Assembly (NCBI GenBank): GCA_011525625.1
Contig: WYAX01000016.1
Span: 248,001-312,000 of the forward strand
DNA from: Nitrospira defluvii
Lineage (GTDB): Bacteria; Nitrospirota; Nitrospiria; Nitrospirales; Nitrospiraceae
Reading direction: 5' to 3'
Length of the DNA: 64,000 nucleotides
Positions 59,241 through 64,000 of this stretch are shown piece by piece. The stretch's first letter is position 1. Every line of letters starts with the position of its first letter. The translations under genes and the position numbers were made by a program. Below the pieces are notes generated by a model. It had not been told where the DNA came from, ran no database searches, and saw only the letters and a list, made by a program, of their open reading frames with translations.

Positions 59241-60734
59241 ATGGCAGGTTCTCCCACAGCGGTGCCTCACCTGCTTCATAATCACGTTGTCCGCGCGATC
59301 CGCTCGCGCGCATTACTCCAACCGGGTCAGTCTGTCCTGGTGGCCGTGTCCGGTGGGCCGGATTCGGTGGCCTTGCTCTCGATTCTGCATGACCTGGCCC
59401 CAGCTTGGAAATTGTCTTTGACCGTGGTGCATGGCAACTACGGTCTACGGGGTGTCGAGTCGGATGAGGATGCCACGTTTGTCACCGCCCTGTGCCGCCG
59501 GCTCAATGTCCCGTGCCTTGTGCGGCCGCTCCACGTTCGTGAACGTGAGCCGGGGGCGTCGAGCTCGTTACAGGCACGCGCCAGGGAGGTGCGCTATCGC
59601 CTGTTCCACGACTTGGCACAAGCGCTGCCGGTCGACCGTGTGGCGCTCGGGCACACGGCGGACGATCAGGCCGAAACCGTCCTTCTGCGGATGCTGCGCG
59701 GCGCAGGCTTACGGGGCCTGGCCGGAATGCCCTACACTCGTGAACGTCTCTTTATACGACCGCTCTTGGGTGTGACCAGGCGGGAGATCCTGTCGTATCT
59801 TGCCGCAGTCGGATTGTCCTATCGGAGCGATTCCAGTAATGCCAAATCTGTGTATCTTCGCAATCGTGTGCGGCAGGAGGTCCTTCCGGTACTGACATCA
59901 CTGACTCCGTCGGTCACCCGGCTGCTTGCCCGTCAGGCGGACATTGTGCGAGCAGATGATGAGCTGCTCGATCGCCTTGCCGCACGGCGCTTGCGGCGAG
60001 TCATGCGACGAGGGGATCCGAACACGATCGTCCTGGATCGGGCCGCATTCCGTCGGCATCCGACGGCCTTGCAGCGTCGGATGCTCAGGTTGGCGATTCG
60101 CGGCCTGGCGCCGGCGTCGGCCGGGCCGCGCAGTGACCAGGTCTTGTCGATTCTGGCGTCGCTTGCAACCAACCGGTCAGGTGCCGCATGGACCATCGGG
60201 CAATTGATAGTACGCAGTGGCCAAGGCACGGTCGAGGTCACCGTGAGGTCCGGGCGGGCGCCTGTGCCGGAACCGGATGGTGTTTCCCGAAAGGACGCGA
60301 CGGTAGCGGCTTCCGAGGTGGTCACGTGCGGGTCCCTGCCGTCGGTTGCGTCCTGGTCGCCGACAGGGGAGGTGGTTCGACTGCGTCCGGTCACGCAGGC
60401 ACGAGGTCGGGCATTGCTCAAACACCCGTCATCCGCCACCGCCCTGTTCGATGCGGATCACCTCTTGTTGCCCCTGACCATCCGGTCGTGGCAGCCGGGG
60501 GATTGGTTTGTCCCCGTCGGTATGGGCGGTCGACGAAAGAAATTGCAAGATTACTTCACAGATGCAAAACTGAGCCGGTCTGTGCGAGAACACATACCGT
60601 TGCTGCTGTCGCAAGAACAGATCGCGTGGATCGTCGGGCAACGCATCGATGCCAGATTTGCCGCTACCGCTTCGACAACCCGGTTCGTGTTGGCCAGTGT
60701 GACAGGTCCTGTGCGTCGGAAAGGAGTTTGTTAG
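59241..60734 (+). CDS. tilS: tRNA(Ile)-lysidine synthase
   Basis: 497 residues. The PP-loop VLVAVSGGPDSVALLSIL, VHGNYGLRGVESDEDATFV, ALGHTADDQAETVLLRMLRG and RPLLGVTRREILSYL identify TilS. The C-terminal substrate-binding domain includes SWQPGDWFVPVGMGGRRKKL. It converts C34 of tRNA-Ile(CAU) to lysidine. It precedes hpt by 2 bases, as in many bacteria. Confidence 0.95.
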   Translation: MAGSPTAVPHLLHNHVVRAIRSRALLQPGQSVLVAVSGGPDSVALLSILHDLAPAWKLSLTVVHGNYGLRGVESDEDATFVTALCRRLNVPCLVRPLHVREREPGASSSLQARAREVRYRLFHDLAQALPVDRVALGHTADDQAETVLLRMLRGAGLRGLAGMPYTRERLFIRPLLGVTRREILSYLAAVGLSYRSDSSNAKSVYLRNRVRQEVLPVLTSLTPSVTRLLARQADIVRADDELLDRLAARRLRRVMRRGDPNTIVLDRAAFRRHPTALQRRMLRLAIRGLAPASAGPRSDQVLSILASLATNRSGAAWTIGQLIVRSGQGTVEVTVRSGRAPVPEPDGVSRKDATVAASEVVTCGSLPSVASWSPTGEVVRLRPVTQARGRALLKHPSSATALFDADHLLLPLTIRSWQPGDWFVPVGMGGRRKKLQDYFTDAKLSRSVREHIPLLLSQEQIAWIVGQRIDARFAATASTTRFVLASVTGPVRRKGVC

Positions 60735-60736
60735 GA

Positions 60737-61288
60737 ATGGAACGCATTTTTGGTCGCCCCATTGTGACGCAAGAGCAGATGCGGACTCGAATCCGTGAAC
60801 TGGGTCGGCAGATTGCGTCCGACTATGCCGGGAAGGAATTGGTGCTTGTCGGGGTCCTCAAAGGGGCCTATGCGTTTTATGCCGACCTGGCGCGAGCCAT
60901 CCGGATACCCATGCGTGTGGAGTTCATCGTGGTCACGAGTTATGGCGCGCGGAGGAAAACGTCCGGCAAGGTCAAGCTGGTGTCGGATCTGACAGAACCG
61001 ATCGCCGGGAAGGATGTCCTGCTGGTGGAAGACATCGTCGACTCAGGCCTCACCGTTCAGTATCTGATGAAGACCCTGTCTCGGCGCAAACCTCGATCGC
61101 TAAAAGTCTGCACTCTGCTCAGCAAACCGGAACGGCGATTGGTCGAGGTGGATCTGGAGTATGTGGGGTTCAAAATTCCCAACAAGTTCGTCGTCGGGTA
61201 TGGGCTTGATTACCGCCAGGAGTATCGGAACCTTCCGTACCTTGCCGCGCTCGATCAAGGCGACGAAGGGGAGCAAGAGTCTGCGTGA
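60737..61288 (+). CDS. hpt: Hypoxanthine phosphoribosyltransferase
   Basis: 183 residues from the ATG at 60737; the frame extends back inside tilS without meaning. ELVLVGVLKGAYAFYADLA, the PRPP loop VLLVEDIVDSGLTVQYLM and VDLEYVGFKIPNKFVVGYGL are diagnostic. It salvages hypoxanthine/guanine. Confidence 0.96.
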   Translation: MERIFGRPIVTQEQMRTRIRELGRQIASDYAGKELVLVGVLKGAYAFYADLARAIRIPMRVEFIVVTSYGARRKTSGKVKLVSDLTEPIAGKDVLLVEDIVDSGLTVQYLMKTLSRRKPRSLKVCTLLSKPERRLVEVDLEYVGFKIPNKFVVGYGLDYRQEYRNLPYLAALDQGDEGEQESA

Positions 61289-61376
61289 AAGGTTGTTCCC
61301 CTCGCGGAACCTATGGTAACATTCTGCACGATCAGCTAATTTTTTGGTCTGCCTAATATCCTCAAAGGAGAGGTGG

Positions 61377-63191
61377 ATGAATTCACGGGTAAAGAATTTA
61401 TTGTTCTGGGTCGTCGTCGGCCTGTTCATGATTCTGTTGTTCAACTTATTCAGTGTGCCGACTCATGCGCCGGAGGACGAAGTCATATTTAGCGATTTTA
61501 TGGCCAAGCTGGATAAGGGCGAGGTCATGAAGGTCACGATCAAGGCCAACCATATCAGCGCGATTTTGAAGGACCAAAGCCGGATCAGGACCTATACGGC
61601 CGAATATCCGGAGTTGGTGAAGCATTTGCGTGAGAAGGATGTCCAGATCGAAGCCCGCCCGCCTGATGAAAGTCCCTGGTATATCACGTTCTTAGTCACG
61701 TGGGGACCCTTCATTTTGTTCCTCGGACTGTGGTTTTTTCTCATGCGCCAGATGCAAATCGGCGGCAACAAGGCGTTGTCCTTCGGGAAGAGCCGCGCGC
61801 GCATGTTGACGGAGGAGCGCAAGAAGGTCACATTCTCAGATGTTGCCGGGATTGAAGAAGCCAAGGAAGAAGTCCTTGAGATCATCGAGTTCTTGAAGGA
61901 CCCGAGAAAGTTCCAGAAATTGGGCGGTCGAATCCCCAAGGGCGTCCTGATCGTCGGTCCTCCGGGCACGGGCAAAACCCTGCTGGCCAAGGCGATTGCC
62001 GGCGAGGCCGGAGTGCCGTTCTTCAGCATCAGCGGCTCGGATTTCGTTGAAATGTTCGTCGGCGTCGGAGCGTCACGGGTGCGTGATCTGTTCGAACAAG
62101 GGAAAAAACACGCGCCCTGTATTATCTTCATCGACGAAATCGACGCCGTCGGTCGGTTGCGGGGTGCGGGTCTTGGTGGCGGCCATGACGAGCGAGAGCA
62201 AACCCTGAACCAGTTGCTTGTAGAAATGGATGGGTTCGACACGACCGAAGGGGTCATCCTAATCGCGGCGACCAACCGGCCCGATGTTCTCGACCCGGCG
62301 TTGTTGCGCCCGGGCCGTTTCGATCGCCAGGTCGTGGTGAATCGGCCGGACTTGCGTGGCCGATCGGAAATTCTGAAAGTCCACACCAAGAAGGTTCCGC
62401 TGGCCTCAGATGTGGAACTCGAGAAGATCGCCCGGGGGACACCTGGGTTCTCTGGCGCCGATCTTGAGAATCTCGTGAACGAGGCCGCGTTGTGGGCGGC
62501 CCGGCTGAACAAGAAGGAAGTTGAGTTCATTGATTTCGAAATGGCGAAAGACAAGGTCCTCATGGGTGCAGAACGGAAGAGCATGGTCCTCACGGATGAG
62601 GAGAAGCGCACCACGGCGTATCATGAGGCCGGCCATGCACTCATGGCCAAGCTTTTGCCTGGGACGGATCCAGTTCATAAGGTCACGATTATCCCGCGAG
62701 GTCGGGCGCTCGGTGTGACCATGCAGCTTCCCACCGATGATCGGCACAACTACTCAAAGGACTTCCTCTACAACAATCTCGCGATTCTCATGGGCGGGCG
62801 AGTCGCTGAGGAGTTGGTCCTGCACGATGTCACGACCGGAGCGGGAAATGACCTGGAGCGTGCCACAGATCTTGCGAGAAAGATGGTGTGTGAGTGGGGC
62901 ATGAGCGAAAAACTGGGTCCGTTAACCTTTGGCCGCAAGGAAGAAGAAATATTCCTTGGTCGGGAAATTGGCTCGAAACGTGACTTCAGTGAGCAGGTTG
63001 CGATTGAAATCGATCACGAAGTGAAGCGTCTGGTCACTGAGAACTACGAGCGTGCGAAACGCATCTTGACAGATAACATGACCAGCCTGAAGGCCCTTGC
63101 CGAGGCCTTGCTGGAAAAGGAAGTGTTGGATGCGTTGGAGATTGATCAGATCCTGATTCAGGGGTCTTCATCACAGACGGTTCCTGCCTAA
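61377..63191 (+). CDS. ftsH: ATP-dependent zinc metalloprotease FtsH
   Basis: 604 residues from the ATG at 61377 with AAAGGAGAGG. Two membrane spans ([34 protein letters not shown]) flank a periplasmic loop. AAA+ motifs follow: Walker [15 protein letters not shown], Walker [35 protein letters not shown]. The zinc protease site is [13 protein letters not shown], with the third ligand Asp in [14 protein letters not shown]. Membrane-protein quality control. It sits in the tilS-hpt-ftsH-folP order. Confidence 0.98.
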   Translation: MNSRVKNLLFWVVVGLFMILLFNLFSVPTHAPEDEVIFSDFMAKLDKGEVMKVTIKANHISAILKDQSRIRTYTAEYPELVKHLREKDVQIEARPPDESPWYITFLVTWGPFILFLGLWFFLMRQMQIGGNKALSFGKSRARMLTEERKKVTFSDVAGIEEAKEEVLEIIEFLKDPRKFQKLGGRIPKGVLIVGPPGTGKTLLAKAIAGEAGVPFFSISGSDFVEMFVGVGASRVRDLFEQGKKHAPCIIFIDEIDAVGRLRGAGLGGGHDEREQTLNQLLVEMDGFDTTEGVILIAATNRPDVLDPALLRPGRFDRQVVVNRPDLRGRSEILKVHTKKVPLASDVELEKIARGTPGFSGADLENLVNEAALWAARLNKKEVEFIDFEMAKDKVLMGAERKSMVLTDEEKRTTAYHEAGHALMAKLLPGTDPVHKVTIIPRGRALGVTMQLPTDDRHNYSKDFLYNNLAILMGGRVAEELVLHDVTTGAGNDLERATDLARKMVCEWGMSEKLGPLTFGRKEEEIFLGREIGSKRDFSEQVAIEIDHEVKRLVTENYERAKRILTDNMTSLKALAEALLEKEVLDALEIDQILIQGSSSQTVPA

Positions 63192-63205
63192 GCTGTACAC
63201 GACCG

Positions 63206-63242
63206 GCTTCGCAGGGGCCCCGAACCGGGGCTCCTGCGAAGC
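63206..63242 (+). terminator. Hairpin after ftsH, possible terminator
   Basis: GCTTCGCAGGGGCCCC, loop GAACC, GGGGCTCCTGCGAAGC: a 16 bp stem with one mismatch, 15 bases after the ftsH stop. The following bases (AGATGTCTTCC) are not a clean T-run, so termination may be partial or the hairpin may stabilise the mRNA. Confidence 0.6.
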
Positions 63243-63378
63243 AGATGTCTTCCATACGTTTCATGCCAGTGGTTGGGAAAAGGTTGGGTTCGTGTCGTCC
63301 TGTGCCTCCCTTTTCCTTCCGTAGCCGGGTCACATTGTTCCAAGGCCCGGCTCCTCGCAGTTACTCTACGGACTCGCC

Positions 63379-64000
63379 GTGACCCTCACGAACACAACCT
63401 CGCGTAAACCGTTGGTCCTCATGGCCGGCTCTCGAACCATCACCTTCGACCCTCGGCCGCTCATCATGGGAGTCCTCAATGTGACTCCTGACTCCTTTTC
63501 TGATGGGGGTGCCTTCCTAACGGTTGCTCGAGCGGTCAGCCATGCCAAACAGATGCAGGACGAGGGGGCCGATATCATCGACCTTGGTGCGGAATCGTCG
63601 AGGCCGGGTGCACAGCCTATCGACGAACAGGAAGAGCTGAGCCGACTGATGCCTGTATTGGAAGCCGTGCGTCAGGCAGTGTCGCTTCCCCTGTCTGTCG
63701 ATACGACGAAGGCTGCCGTGGCCCGTCGTGCGATTCAGGCCGGTGCATCCATCGTCAATGATATCTCGGCATTGCGCAGTGATTCCTTGATGGCCGGCCT
63801 GGTGGCTGAAACCGGAGTTGCCGTGGTGCTGATGCATATGCAAGGCACTCCGCGCACCATGCAGCGGGCGCCTCACTATGTGGATGTCGTGGACGAGGTG
63901 TGTGCCTTTCTACGGGAACGGATTCAGGCGGCGCTGGGTGCCGGCATCCAGGCAAGTCAAATCATCCTTGACCCCGGCTTCGGTTTTGGTAAGCTCCAAG
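63379..64000 (+). CDS. folP: Dihydropteroate synthase, C-terminus cut by window edge
   Basis: About 207 codons are visible. The start is a GTG at 63379 or the in-frame ATG at 63421. RPLIMGVLNVTPDSFSDGGA, GADIIDLGAESSRPGAQPID, LSVDTTKAAVARRAIQAGAS, NDISALRSD, VVLMHMQGTPRTMQ and LDPGFGFGK are the complete series of DHPS motifs in order. It joins pABA to the pterin pyrophosphate in folate synthesis. Not disrupted within the window. Confidence 0.97.
   Translation, partial: MTLTNTTSRKPLVLMAGSRTITFDPRPLIMGVLNVTPDSFSDGGAFLTVARAVSHAKQMQDEGADIIDLGAESSRPGAQPIDEQEELSRLMPVLEAVRQAVSLPLSVDTTKAAVARRAIQAGASIVNDISALRSDSLMAGLVAETGVAVVLMHMQGTPRTMQRAPHYVDVVDEVCAFLRERIQAALGAGIQASQIILDPGFGFGKLQ

Overview
This is a 64 kb piece of a high-GC bacterial chromosome. 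It is most consistent with Nitrospira or a close relative in Nitrospirota. That is an inference from family content and gene order: rplM-rpsI-argC-argJ-rpsB-tsf-pyrH-frr-alr on one strand, a ccs/hemX-hemA-hemC-cobA/hemD-hemB run on the other, several families I associate with Nitrospira, and two abundant intergenic hairpin repeats. No rRNA, CRISPR array, transposase or integrase is visible. One tRNA is present (Leu, CAA).

Layout. 1-12.8 kb is accessory: a cut lipoprotein, a VOC protein, a persulfide-dioxygenase-like hydrolase, membrane and DCC-family proteins, a cluster of small unknown genes with a decayed paralogue beside it, a PAP2 phosphatase, a PEP-CTERM-like exported protein, a DUF2959 protein, a broken AraC regulator, and a small operon (peroxiredoxin-like protein plus three tiny genes) behind a sigma70 promoter with an overlapping Fur-like palindrome. 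A dicarboxylate symporter follows. 13-20.7 kb holds a 1705-residue beta-propeller/pentapeptide-repeat protein facing a serine hydrolase-GH17 pair. 20.7-24.6 kb looks like a patchwork island: a HEPN-like unknown gene abutting a 5'-truncated hydrolase, a Phd/zeta-type toxin-antitoxin pair bracketed by a duplicated block carrying an intact and a truncated ynfA, and four hairpin repeats.

24.6-38.8 kb carries two tandem cobalamin-type radical SAM proteins with an unusual CX4CX2C cluster motif, a third radical SAM protein, a PhzF isomerase, a zinc alcohol dehydrogenase, a CBS protein, MoaB, small redox proteins (2Fe-2S, Rieske), an HNH nuclease, an orphan CcmI/CycH-like domain and precorrin-2 dehydrogenase. 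Six copies of a ~120 bp palindromic element sit between these genes. 38.8-49.5 kb is core: DUF4403, alanine racemase, frr, pyrH, tsf, rpsB, argJ, argC, rpsI, rplM, two tandem DUF151 proteins and a YggX-like protein. 49.6-64 kb is core and biosynthetic: tRNA-Leu, an exported unknown with its own promoter and terminator, a TusA-like protein, an RsmI-like methylase, then haem/sirohaem synthesis (ccs/hemX, hemA, hemC, cobA-hemD, a CBS protein, hemB), ribF, tilS, hpt, ftsH and the start of folP.

How the genes work together. The hem genes make uroporphyrinogen III from glutamyl-tRNA. The fused CobA-HemD and the separate precorrin-2 dehydrogenase at 37.8 kb can carry it on to sirohydrochlorin. The tilS-hpt-ftsH-folP order is a conserved housekeeping arrangement. 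Functions are assigned by recognising motifs and family sequence patterns, with no database search.
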